Positions 1 through 6,698 of a DNA stretch of 10,936 bases are shown here, piece by piece. The DNA comes from Bacteroidota bacterium. GTDB taxonomy: Bacteria > Bacteroidota > Ignavibacteria > Kapaibacteriales > UBA2268. Within the stretch, counting starts at the first letter, position 1. The number at the start of each line of letters is the position of its first letter. The notes under the pieces were generated by a model that was not told the DNA's origin, did no database searches, and saw nothing but the letters and a program-made list of their open reading frames with translations. The position numbers and the translations under genes are program-made. The stretch covers positions 1 through 10,936 of the forward strand of contig JAKIZN010000030.1 of the NCBI GenBank assembly GCA_022708005.1. The letters run 5' to 3'.

Positions 1-304
1 CCGCCATTATTGTCGCTATTAGCAGCCCTTCCACTCCATGCTGTGCCACTATACCATAAACTATGACTACAAAGGCGCCTGTTGGACCGCCAATTTGAAC
101 TTTGCTGCCTCCGAGAAATGATATGATGAAACCAGCAACTATTGCAGTAATAAGTCCTTTCTCTGGAGTTACTCCACTGGCGATGGCAAATGCTATTGCA
201 AGTGGCAGAGCAACTATGCCAACTATCGCTCCTGCTATTAAATCGGCTACAAATTGCTCTCTATTATATGTTTTGATAGTTGTAAATAATTTAGGTATAA
301 ACAC
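1..304 (-). CDS. SulP-family anion (sulfate/bicarbonate-type) permease, N-terminal part, runs off left edge
   Basis: Only about 101 codons are present. From the chosen start the protein reads [18 protein letters not shown], then the first transmembrane segments: a [20 protein letters not shown] stretch, [20 protein letters not shown], and the [20 protein letters not shown] segment. The DLIAG...ALPLAIAFA and QIGGPTGAF signatures are typical of SulP inner-membrane transporters, which exchange or symport sulfate, bicarbonate or other anions. The C-terminal STAS domain, if any, lies outside the window. Start choice: an ATG at 337 would add [11 protein letters not shown], but a promoter-like TAnnTTTG element sits two bases before that ATG. 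The GTG at 304 has AAAAGG five bases upstream and begins where family members that I remember usually begin. The gene is transcribed divergently from the surA-like gene. Substrate cannot be told from sequence. Family assignment is firm; the start is moderately sure. Confidence 0.85.
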   Translation of the reverse strand, partial: MFIPKLFTTIKTYNREQFVADLIAGAIVGIVALPLAIAFAIASGVTPEKGLITAIVAGFIISFLGGSKVQIGGPTGAFVVIVYGIVAQHGVEGLLIATIMA

Positions 305-339
305 AGTCGCCTTTTCAAATTGTTGAACACTCCACATTG

Positions 340-370
340 CAAAATTAGCAAATAATTTGCATATTGCAAT
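340..370 (-). promoter_or_regulatory. Bacteroidota-type promoter for the SulP gene
   Basis: On the minus strand an ATTG (367-370) is followed after 19 bases by TAATTTTG (340-347), a full match to the -7 consensus TAnnTTTG and 3 of 4 for the -33 TTTG. The predicted transcript would start near 333, inside the longest reading frame but about 29 bases before the GTG at 304. This is the main reason for preferring the GTG. Based on pattern matching only. Confidence 0.5.
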
Positions 371-482
371 TTTTAAAATAAACCCAAATATTTTATCTCA
401 AATAATGTAATGGGAATATTGCACTTTGGGCAATGGGAAAGTTCCTATTGAATTATCCGCGTTAATAAAACTTTTAGTAACT

Positions 483-514
483 TTTGGGATTTTCAATAAA
501 ATATGCTATTTTTG
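483..514 (+). promoter_or_regulatory. Bacteroidota-type promoter for the surA-like gene
   Basis: TTTG at 483-486, a 20-base spacer, and TATTTTTG at 507-514 match both elements of the Bacteroidota housekeeping promoter (TTTG ... TAnnTTTG). The predicted start near 521 leaves a leader of about 25 bases before the ATG at 546. Only a weak GAG purine patch precedes the ATG. It is the best-matching promoter in the window. Confidence 0.65.
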
Positions 515-545
515 AAGTTGGATGATTTTAAAGTATTGAGATTAT

Positions 546-1838
546 ATGAAAAAATACATGTTGCTATCTGCCATTGCTTTCTTCGCATTGTCTAATTTTG
601 CTTTAAGCCAATTATCGCAAGGGGAAACTATGGATAAGGTAATTGCCGTAGTCGGCAATGAAGTAATTTTGCAAAGCGACATTTTAGGGCAGATGGCTCT
701 GATGGCTCAGCAAAATCCATCTATCGACCCCAAAGACCCAGTGGTTTATCAGCAGTTGCTTGATGCGATAATCAACGAAAAACTGTTGATTACCAAAGCT
801 ATAGAGGATTCCGTTGTAGTTACCGACGACCAAATAGAAGCAAGGTGGCAGTCTTTTTTGCAAACTCTTATGCAGCAATTTGGCTCCGAAGATAGAATAG
901 AGCAAGTATATAAAAAGTCTATAAGCCGAATTAAGTTTGAAATCCGCGATGATATTCGCAATAAATTGCTGTCTTCTAATTTAGTGCAGCAACTTATTAT
1001 GGATGTGGAAATTACGCCTAAGGAAGTAGAAGAATTTTATAAAAAGCATGCCGATTCTATACCAATAGTGCCAGAAACCGTTGAAATTAGCCATATAACA
1101 AAATATGTAAAAGCAAATTTAGACGAGAAAAAGCGAATATATGATTTAGCGAGAGCAGTGCGGGATTCTATTCTGAGAGGTGGCAAATTTGAAGATTTCG
1201 CAGCAAGATATAGCGACGATGCTGGAACTGCATCATCTGGCGGCGAACTTGGCTGGATAAACAAAGGGAAGTTTTTCCCCGAATTTGAAAACGTCGCATT
1301 TTCTTTGCAAATTGACGAGGTGTCCTTGCCAGTAGAAACTCCGTTTGGCTACCACCTAATTCAAGTTTTAGACAAAAGGAAGGAAACCATTAACACTCGG
1401 CATATTTTATTCAAAGTCGCTTCTACAAACGCCGATAAAGATAAAGCGATAGCGTTCCTTGACTCGCTGCGAGAAGTATCGCAAAAGTATAACAACTTTG
1501 CAGAGTTAGCCAAAGTTTATTCAGACGATAAAGATTCTAAGGGATTTGGTGGGTTGCTTGGCAGAATGCCGATAGGCGAAATGCCGTCAAATTTTAGAGT
1601 TCAAGTGGAAAGTTTAAAAGACAACGAAGTTTCAAGCCCACAGCCGTATAACGTAGATGCGACCAAGCCAGCTTATCATATTATATGGAGAAAAAGGACT
1701 ATCCCGAGCCACAGAGCTAATCTAAGCGAAGATTTTGATTATTTGAGCGATATGGCGCTTGATATGAAAAAGATGGAAATTTATAATAATTTTATAGAAA
1801 AGCTTAGAAAAGAGCTTTATTGGGAAGTGAAAAAGTAA
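546..1838 (+). CDS. surA: SurA-like periplasmic peptidyl-prolyl cis-trans isomerase / chaperone
   Basis: A 430-residue protein with the order expected of SurA: a cleavable signal peptide (about residues 1-22, MKKYMLLSAIAFFALSNFAL then SQ), a SurA N-terminal chaperone domain (about 28-165, beginning DKVIAVVGNEVILQSDI), a well-kept parvulin/rotamase domain (about 178-278, with ISHI, FEDFAARYSDD, GGELGW and PFGYHLIQV), a second more divergent parvulin domain (about 284-382, with TRHILFKV, FAELAKVYSDD, GGLLGR and AYHIIW), and a C-terminal helix. Family members escort unfolded outer-membrane proteins across the periplasm and isomerise Xaa-Pro bonds. The length matches the family (about 430). It is the first gene after a good promoter and lies 27 bases upstream of the receiver gene, so it may be co-transcribed with the signalling cassette. 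The SurA/PpiC family call is firm; orthology with E. coli SurA is inferred. Confidence 0.88.
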   Translation: MKKYMLLSAIAFFALSNFALSQLSQGETMDKVIAVVGNEVILQSDILGQMALMAQQNPSIDPKDPVVYQQLLDAIINEKLLITKAIEDSVVVTDDQIEARWQSFLQTLMQQFGSEDRIEQVYKKSISRIKFEIRDDIRNKLLSSNLVQQLIMDVEITPKEVEEFYKKHADSIPIVPETVEISHITKYVKANLDEKKRIYDLARAVRDSILRGGKFEDFAARYSDDAGTASSGGELGWINKGKFFPEFENVAFSLQIDEVSLPVETPFGYHLIQVLDKRKETINTRHILFKVASTNADKDKAIAFLDSLREVSQKYNNFAELAKVYSDDKDSKGFGGLLGRMPIGEMPSNFRVQVESLKDNEVSSPQPYNVDATKPAYHIIWRKRTIPSHRANLSEDFDYLSDMALDMKKMEIYNNFIEKLRKELYWEVKK

Positions 1839-1865
1839 ATTAACTAATAAATTATTGAGAGAGAG

Positions 1866-2252
1866 ATGGTCGAACTTAATAGTAAGAAATTGCTTGTTGT
1901 CGATGATTCGCTGATAGCGAGGATGGCAATAACAAAAATGCTGAGCGGGAAAGTAGCATCGATAACTGAAGCAACAAACGGTTCGCACGCAATTGAAATT
2001 CTCAGAAAAGAGAGCTTTGATTGTATTTTAATAGACTACCTGATGCCGGGAATTGACGGGCTAACCACAGTGAAAATAATTCGCGGGATGGAAGTAACTA
2101 CTCCGATAATCGTTATTTCTGCCAACCAGCAAGAAGCAGTTATGTCTAAATTTGATGAATTGGACGTTGCCGCTATTTTAAGAAAACATGTTAATCCGGA
2201 TGATCTGTTGGCAGCTCTAAATAAGGCTTTAGACAAAGTGGAGGGAAGTTGA
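1866..2252 (+). CDS. Stand-alone CheY-like response regulator receiver protein
   Basis: A 128-residue protein made of one receiver domain with no output domain. It shows the acidic pair in LLVVDDS (D13, D14), the phospho-acceptor Asp57 in CILIDYLMPGIDG, the switch Ser85 in IIVISAN, and the conserved Lys107 in AILRKHVNP. The residue after this lysine is normally proline (KP) but is histidine here, which may alter the beta5-alpha5 surface. With no DNA-binding or enzyme domain, it must signal by binding a partner, as CheY or Spo0F do. It is preceded by a purine-rich GAGAGAG run and overlaps the next gene by one base (TGATG), so its production is probably coupled to the CheC-like protein. The likely phosphodonor is the kinase two genes downstream. 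Receiver identity is certain; the target is unknown. Confidence 0.93.
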   Translation: MVELNSKKLLVVDDSLIARMAITKMLSGKVASITEATNGSHAIEILRKESFDCILIDYLMPGIDGLTTVKIIRGMEVTTPIIVISANQQEAVMSKFDELDVAAILRKHVNPDDLLAALNKALDKVEGS

Positions 2253-2866
2253 TGCCGGCAATTCTATCTGATTTACAGCAAGAAGTGCTCAAAGAATTAA
2301 TGAATATAGGCGCTAACGAAAGCGCTAATATTCTGAGCAATATGCTAAATGTGCAAATTGACCTCGATGTGCCTAACATAAAAGTTATTCACCCAAAAGA
2401 TCTTCTTGGCGAACTTGCCGCTCTCGGCTCGCAAGAACTTACAGCTGTCAATATGGGCTTTAGGAGCAGCCTATCGGGGACATCGCAGCTTGTTTTCACT
2501 CAAGAAAGTGCCAATAAACTTGTGCAAATGTTTGCTCAAGAAGTGCTTCAAGTCGATGAATTTGACGAAATTAAATCAGGGGCACTGGTAGAAATTGGCA
2601 ATATCATCTTAAACGCTGTACTTGCTACTTTCAGCAATACTTTTAAGAATGAATTAGAGTTCTTTGTGCCAGAATACTTTGAGAACTATAAAAAAGAATT
2701 TTATGAAAAAATCGTCGATTACATTGATGATGTTGTATTAGTTGGTAATACTGTTTTTACCATTAAAGAACTTCAAGTAGCAGGCGATATAATCATTTAT
2801 TTAAATGTAACGTCTCTCGATTATTTTAAAGAGTTGATTGACAATTACATAAAAACAATTATTTAG
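2252..2866 (+). CDS. cheC: CheC-family protein (CheY-P phosphatase-like)
   Basis: A 204-residue protein, the usual length for CheC. It carries the two pseudo-symmetric phosphatase signatures: EVLKELMNIGANESANIL (Glu15, Asn18) and GALVEIGNIILNAVLATFSN (Glu114, Asn117). Both Glu/Asn pairs of the ExxN catalytic motif are intact, so two active sites are possible. The residue three places before each Glu/Asn block, often Asp or Ser, is Glu in the first and Gly in the second. CheC/CheX/FliY proteins dephosphorylate phospho-CheY; CheC can also bind the deamidase CheD, which is not present here. Start: the ATG at 2252 overlaps the stop of the receiver gene and has a good GGAGG seven bases upstream; a TTG at 2249 is possible but unlikely. 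The neighbouring receiver protein is the obvious substrate. Family call is strong; the activity is inferred. Confidence 0.88.
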   Translation: MPAILSDLQQEVLKELMNIGANESANILSNMLNVQIDLDVPNIKVIHPKDLLGELAALGSQELTAVNMGFRSSLSGTSQLVFTQESANKLVQMFAQEVLQVDEFDEIKSGALVEIGNIILNAVLATFSNTFKNELEFFVPEYFENYKKEFYEKIVDYIDDVVLVGNTVFTIKELQVAGDIIIYLNVTSLDYFKELIDNYIKTII

Positions 2867-2875
2867 GCTCGGGCA

Positions 2876-4084
2876 ATGACGAAATATGTAGATATCCAAA
2901 GTGATCCGTATCTGTCTTACGATTATGTGCCAATAGGCGTTTGCATAGTCGATAAATCATATCAAATAAAATGCTGGAATAGAAGCCTTGAAGGCTGGAC
3001 ATGCATGAATCGCGAAGACACCATTGGCAAAAATCTGCTACATCTTTTTCCGCACTTGAAATTGCCTAAATTCAAAACGCGATTTGACCTAATGTTTCAG
3101 GGCAGACCGCCTATGGTTTTCTCTGCATTGCTGAACCATCATATATTCCCGACTATTAGCGCCAATGGCGACAAGCAAGCTCAGTCAGCAACTCTTACGT
3201 CCATCCCAAGCGATGTGCGAGGCGAATACGATATGCTGATAGCTATCGAAAATGTTAGCGTGCTTTTTAGTAAAGTGAAAAACTACCGCGAAGCTAAGAA
3301 CCAAGCTACGGAAGAGCTACAAAAAAGAATAGAAATGGAAGCGACAGTGCAGCAATACGCGGCAAGTTTGGAAAAACTTAATGCCACCAAAGATAAATTC
3401 TTTTCGATTATCGCCCATGACCTTATCAACCCTATATATGCTCAGCATAAGCTCATTAGCTTGTTTGCAGAAAATCTTGATGAGTTTGATATTAACGACG
3501 CTCGCGAAATGTTGCAACAGCTACATTTCTCTTCCGGGCAAACTTATAAATTGCTCGATAATTTGCTAACGTGGTCTCGCTCGCAGTTAAACAAAAGCGA
3601 GTGCAACATAGAAATTTGCAATGTGCGAGATATTGCGGCTCGTGCCGTGTCTGACGTTAGCGCCAACGCAACATTAAAGAAAATATCTATTAGCATTGAG
3701 TTGGATAGCGAACTGCAAGCGGCTTGCGATGCTAATATGCTTAATACTGTTTTGAGGAACTTGCTATCCAACGCTATAAAATTTACAAACTACGGCGGCA
3801 AGATAAGCATTAGTGGTGATGATACTGCAGATGAGGCAAAAATCATAGTAGAAGATAATGGCGTTGGTATGTCTAAAGATGTAGCGGATAAATTATTTAA
3901 GCTCGGCGAATCAAGTTCGATGCTCGGGACAAATAATGAGCACGGCACAGGGCTTGGACTAATTATTTGCAAGGAATTTATCGATAAAATGAATGGCAAG
4001 ATAACAGTAGAAAGTACGCTTGGAGTTGGTTCGAAATTTATAATATCGCTGCCTAAATCTATTTACGAATCGCAAACTGCTTGA
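2876..4084 (+). CDS. Soluble PAS-domain sensor histidine kinase
   Basis: A 402-residue protein without membrane segments or signal peptide, so it senses in the cytoplasm. Domains in order: a PAS domain (about 12-125; YVPIGVCIVDKSYQIKCWNRSLEGW then IGKNLLHLFP), a charged coiled-coil linker (about 132-172), HisKA with the phospho-acceptor His181 in FFSIIAHDLINPI, and HATPase_c with the N box RNLLSNAIKF (Asn295, Asn299), G1 DNGVGM (327-332), F box LFKLGESS and G2 GTGLGL (357-362). All catalytic motifs are intact. It follows the CheC-like gene after nine bases and ends the cassette; the upp promoter begins about 60 bases later. It most likely phosphorylates the receiver protein encoded two genes upstream, with CheC removing the phosphate. 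The PAS ligand cannot be read from the sequence. Confidence 0.93.
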   Translation: MTKYVDIQSDPYLSYDYVPIGVCIVDKSYQIKCWNRSLEGWTCMNREDTIGKNLLHLFPHLKLPKFKTRFDLMFQGRPPMVFSALLNHHIFPTISANGDKQAQSATLTSIPSDVRGEYDMLIAIENVSVLFSKVKNYREAKNQATEELQKRIEMEATVQQYAASLEKLNATKDKFFSIIAHDLINPIYAQHKLISLFAENLDEFDINDAREMLQQLHFSSGQTYKLLDNLLTWSRSQLNKSECNIEICNVRDIAARAVSDVSANATLKKISISIELDSELQAACDANMLNTVLRNLLSNAIKFTNYGGKISISGDDTADEAKIIVEDNGVGMSKDVADKLFKLGESSSMLGTNNEHGTGLGLIICKEFIDKMNGKITVESTLGVGSKFIISLPKSIYESQTA

Positions 4085-4143
4085 AGAAGATTTCAATAGG
4101 CATCGCGACTGCTCTGCTATATTTCGTTAGCCCAAAATATTAG

Positions 4144-4175
4144 TTTTATTATATCTATTAATTTTGCTATTTTTG
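4144..4175 (+). promoter_or_regulatory. Bacteroidota-type promoter(s) for upp
   Basis: TATTTTTG at 4168-4175 fully matches the -7 consensus; 20 bases upstream lies TTTT (4144-4147) in place of TTTG. A second overlapping -7 match, TAATTTTG, is at 4159-4166. The predicted start near 4182 leaves about 25 bases of leader before the ATG at 4207, similar to the other promoters in the window. This indicates that upp is expressed separately from the histidine kinase gene. Confidence 0.5.
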
Positions 4176-4206
4176 CTGTTGTTATAATTAAGCAGGCAAT
4201 ACCATT

Positions 4207-4824
4207 ATGATTAAAGTCGTCGCACATCCTATAATTGAGCATAACTTATCGATATTGAGAGACAAGCTATCAAGCAATGCTGAATTTAGAAGCTCCACGC
4301 ATACCATCGCCCATTTCCTTGCAGCTAAAGCATTTGAAACATTGGATTTGCGTCCCAAACAAGTGGAAACGCCTTTTGAGCAAATAGACGGCGCAGAAAT
4401 ATCAACCGATGTCGTGTTAGTGCCTGTGCTCAGAGCTGGCTTGGGATTGCTTGAAGCATTCAGAGCGCTATTGCCCGCGGCGAAAATATCGTTTATTGGA
4501 CTATCGCGAGACGAAAAAGATTTTTCGATTAGCGAATATTTTTTCTCGTTGCCGAAATTTTCGAGCCAAACAAAATTTATCATACTCGAAGTAATGATAG
4601 CAACAGGCGGTTCGGTATGTTCGGCTCTGTCGCGACTTCAATTTGAAGAAGCCGCGAATTTTACAGTTTGCTCAATCATATCAGCACCCGAAGGGATCGA
4701 GCGGATATTGTCCGAGCATCCGAATGTAGAAATTATTACAGCTTCGTTGGATAGAGAGCTAAATAGCAAAAAGTATATATTGCCCGGTCTCGGCGACGCA
4801 GGCGATAGATGGTGCGGCGTGTAA
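4207..4824 (+). CDS. upp: Uracil phosphoribosyltransferase
   Basis: A 205-residue cytoplasmic enzyme that makes UMP from uracil and PRPP (pyrimidine salvage); the length is normal for Upp (about 208). Recognisable blocks are the N-terminal HPIIEHNLSILRD, VVLVPVLRAGLGLLEAF (74-90), GLSRDEKD, the PRPP-binding loop IATGGS, SAPEGIERILSEHPNVEI, and the uracil-binding C-terminus YILPGLGDAGDRWCGV. Two departures stand out: the usual DPMLATGGS is EVMIATGGS, so the first loop Asp is replaced by Glu and the Pro by Val, and the usual GLYR or GMYR is GLSR. The fold and most substrate contacts look intact, so an active but divergent enzyme is likely. It has its own promoter and ends convergent with tmk, separated by 36 bases and a hairpin. 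Confidence 0.9.
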   Translation: MIKVVAHPIIEHNLSILRDKLSSNAEFRSSTHTIAHFLAAKAFETLDLRPKQVETPFEQIDGAEISTDVVLVPVLRAGLGLLEAFRALLPAAKISFIGLSRDEKDFSISEYFFSLPKFSSQTKFIILEVMIATGGSVCSALSRLQFEEAANFTVCSIISAPEGIERILSEHPNVEIITASLDRELNSKKYILPGLGDAGDRWCGV

Positions 4825-4834
4825 TTGCACGGCT

Positions 4835-4854
4835 GGCAGAGTCCGCTCTCTGCC
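4835..4854. terminator. Hairpin between convergent upp and tmk genes
   Basis: GGCAGAG (4835-4841) and CTCTGCC (4848-4854) form a perfect 7-bp stem with a 6-base loop in the 36-base gap between two convergent genes. There is no clear U tract on either side, so it is not a classical intrinsic terminator. Its position suggests a shared transcript end or 3' stabilising hairpin. Confidence 0.45.
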
Positions 4855-4860
4855 TATCCG

Positions 4861-5463
4861 CTATAAAATTCGCTTTACATGATTCCTGATTGCTATAGAA
4901 GTGGCGCCTATGCTGCCGCTTGCGTCTATGACTATGATGCGTCGAGGCTCTGCTTCGGCAATTTTTGCAAATCCTTCGATTACTCGCTCAAAGAAGTCAT
5001 TCCCTGATTGCTCTATTCTATCGTGCTGGCGATATTTTGCCCTTTGCCTCGACTCGTCTAAATCTAATTTTAAATAAAAAGTCAAGGTCGGCACTAATCC
5101 ACCAGTAGCCGTCATATTGCATGACTTTACCTCTTCGAGTGGAATGCCGCGTCCATATCCTTGGTACGCCATAGTTGAGTCATAAAATCTATCGCATAAA
5201 ACTATACTGCCTTCTTCTATAGCTGGCTTTATCAAGGTTTCCACCAAATGCGCCCGCGCTGATTCGAATAGCAACAGCTCAGCTCGCGGCGAAATATTTT
5301 CTTCTGAATATAGCAACAGCTCCCGAATATTTTCAGAAAATACTGTGCCTCCGGGCTCTCTAATTGCTATAACTTTGCGACCCCTTTCTTCAAGATATTC
5401 TTTGAGCAAACGGAGTTGCGTAGTTTTTCCGCTGCCATCAATTCCTTCAAATGTTATCAGCAT
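4861..5463 (-). CDS. tmk: Thymidylate kinase (dTMP kinase)
   Basis: A 200-residue cytoplasmic kinase converting dTMP to dTDP with ATP, essential for dTTP supply. Visible motifs: P-loop FEGIDGSGKTTQ (Walker A, about 5-16), REPGGT (35-40), the DRFYDSTMAYQGYGRG block (91-106) that binds the nucleotide, and the LID/C-terminal segment around HDRIEQSGNDFFERV. Length and motif spacing are normal. The ATG at 5463 has a strong AAGAGGA a few bases upstream that lies inside the end of rsmI; the two genes overlap by 17 bases, so translation is probably coupled. It is the last gene of the minus-strand operon. Confidence 0.96.
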   Translation of the reverse strand: MLITFEGIDGSGKTTQLRLLKEYLEERGRKVIAIREPGGTVFSENIRELLLYSEENISPRAELLLFESARAHLVETLIKPAIEEGSIVLCDRFYDSTMAYQGYGRGIPLEEVKSCNMTATGGLVPTLTFYLKLDLDESRQRAKYRQHDRIEQSGNDFFERVIEGFAKIAEAEPRRIIVIDASGSIGATSIAIRNHVKRIL

Positions 5464-6181
5464 TGTATCCTCTTAATCTTTTTTCAAACTGTTGCTTACC
5501 TTCGATAATGACGACTATCTCACCTTTTAAGTTGTTTTTTGCAATATAATCTTTCACTTCGATGGCAGTTCCCCTAATAAACTCTTCATATATTTTAGTG
5601 ATTTCCCTCGCGACGCAAATTTGCCTTTCTGCTCCGCAAGTTGCAATTAATTCATCTACGAATTTCGCAATTCTATGCGGCGACTCATACACGACTATAC
5701 TCATATCTATTTGCGATATCCTTTCCAAAAAGGTCTTCCTGCCTTTCTTTTGTGGCGGAAATCCTAAAAAGCAAAACTCATCAGTTGCCAAGCCACTTGC
5801 AGATAATGCTGGCACAAAGGCGGTGGCGCCCGGCAATGGAATTATCTCGACGTTGGACTGTATTGCAGATTGGACAAGCCTCCAGCCCGGGTCAGAAATA
5901 ATCGGCGAACCCGCATCAGAAACAAGTGCCACAGACTGCCCATTGAGTATTTTTGAAATAAGGTAGTCCGACTTCACTTTTTCATTATGGTCATGATAGC
6001 TCTCTACCGATTTAGCTTTTATGCCCAATAGCTTCAGCAGTTGCCCCGTTGTCCGTGTGTCTTCGCATGCTACTATATCCACTTCGGCAAGAGTTCGCAG
6101 CGCTCTCAAGGTAATATCTTCAAGGTTGCCTATTGGCGTTGGCACAAGATATAGAGCCGATTTGATAGCTTCTTTACTCAT
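5447..6181 (-). CDS. rsmI: 16S rRNA (cytidine-1402-2'-O)-methyltransferase
   Basis: A 244-residue member of the tetrapyrrole-methylase fold family. It uses S-adenosylmethionine to methylate the 2'-O of C1402 in the ribosomal decoding centre. Diagnostic blocks: LYLVPTPIGNLEDITLRAL near the start, VACEDTRTTGQLL, VALVSDAGSPIISDPG, PLPGATAFVPALSASGL, VVYESPHRI and CVAREITKIYEEFIRG. It is about 40 residues shorter than the E. coli protein (286), lacking the small C-terminal helix-turn-helix extension; this shorter form is common and the catalytic domain is complete. The ATG overlaps the tadA stop as ATGA, and the 3' end overlaps tmk by 17 bases, so it sits in the middle of a translationally coupled trio. 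Confidence 0.96.
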   Translation of the reverse strand: MSKEAIKSALYLVPTPIGNLEDITLRALRTLAEVDIVACEDTRTTGQLLKLLGIKAKSVESYHDHNEKVKSDYLISKILNGQSVALVSDAGSPIISDPGWRLVQSAIQSNVEIIPLPGATAFVPALSASGLATDEFCFLGFPPQKKGRKTFLERISQIDMSIVVYESPHRIAKFVDELIATCGAERQICVAREITKIYEEFIRGTAIEVKDYIAKNNLKGEIVVIIEGKQQFEKRLRGYNADNI

Positions 6182-6639
6182 TTTTTTCTCAGCTCTTTGA
6201 AAAAATCTTTAATTATTGCCGACGCTTCAGACTGCAATACGCCGCTTGATACTTCAATACGGTGATTTAGCCTGCTATCTTGCGGGATATTATATAAACT
6301 CACTGCTGCACCTGTCTTTGTATCGTTAGCGGCAAAAACAATCCTTTTGAGCCGTGCTAAAACGGCTGCACCGCAGCACATTGAGCAAGGTTCGAGCGTT
6401 ACATATAGAGTGGCGTCGAGCAAATGCTTATAGCCATTTTTTTTAACAGCTTTTTTGATTGCTAAAATTTCTGCGTGGGCTAATGGATCGCAACGCCTTT
6501 CCACTTCGTTGCGGGCGCGGGCAATTATCTTGCCATCAAGCACAACGACAGCACCAATTGGCACATCGCCCCAAGCAATAGCTTTGCGAGCCTCTTTAAT
6601 TGCTTGATTCATATAATATTCATCATTTTTAACTTGCAA
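6178..6639 (-). CDS. tadA: tRNA-specific adenosine deaminase (A34 to inosine)
   Basis: A zinc-dependent deaminase that converts the wobble adenosine of tRNA-Arg(ACG) to inosine. The core shows DVPIGAVVV, the zinc/catalytic HAE motif in LAHAEILAI and the PCSMC zinc motif in VTLEPCSMCCGA, with the TadA-like C-terminus VSSGVLQSEASAIIKDFFKELRKK. The start is unsure. The frame is open to a TTG at 6669, which would add an unconvincing SYLYSFGWR leader. The family usually begins just before a DE-Y-M helix (DEYYMNQAIKEA here), so the TTG at 6639, preceded by GGGTGG, is chosen and gives about 153 residues. The first ATG (6612) would cut off DEYY. It overlaps rsmI by four bases (ATGA). Confidence 0.92.
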   Translation of the reverse strand: MQVKNDEYYMNQAIKEARKAIAWGDVPIGAVVVLDGKIIARARNEVERRCDPLAHAEILAIKKAVKKNGYKHLLDATLYVTLEPCSMCCGAAVLARLKRIVFAANDTKTGAAVSLYNIPQDSRLNHRIEVSSGVLQSEASAIIKDFFKELRKK

Positions 6640-6698
6640 TCGCCACCCAAAACTATAAAGATAAGACAAAGGTTTTCAACAGTAAAAATACATTTGAG

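Noticed and set aside
421..480. Possible riboswitch or leader RNA upstream of the surA-like gene
   Set aside because: The predicted transcript starts near 521, leaving only about 25 bases of leader, and no stable stem was seen in 421-480.
4188..4583. A 131-codon minus-strand frame opposite upp
   Set aside because: It lies fully antisense to a clear upp gene and has no recognisable motif or start signal.
5562..5966. A 134-codon plus-strand frame opposite rsmI
   Set aside because: It is antisense to conserved RsmI motifs; its open state follows from codon use on the other strand.
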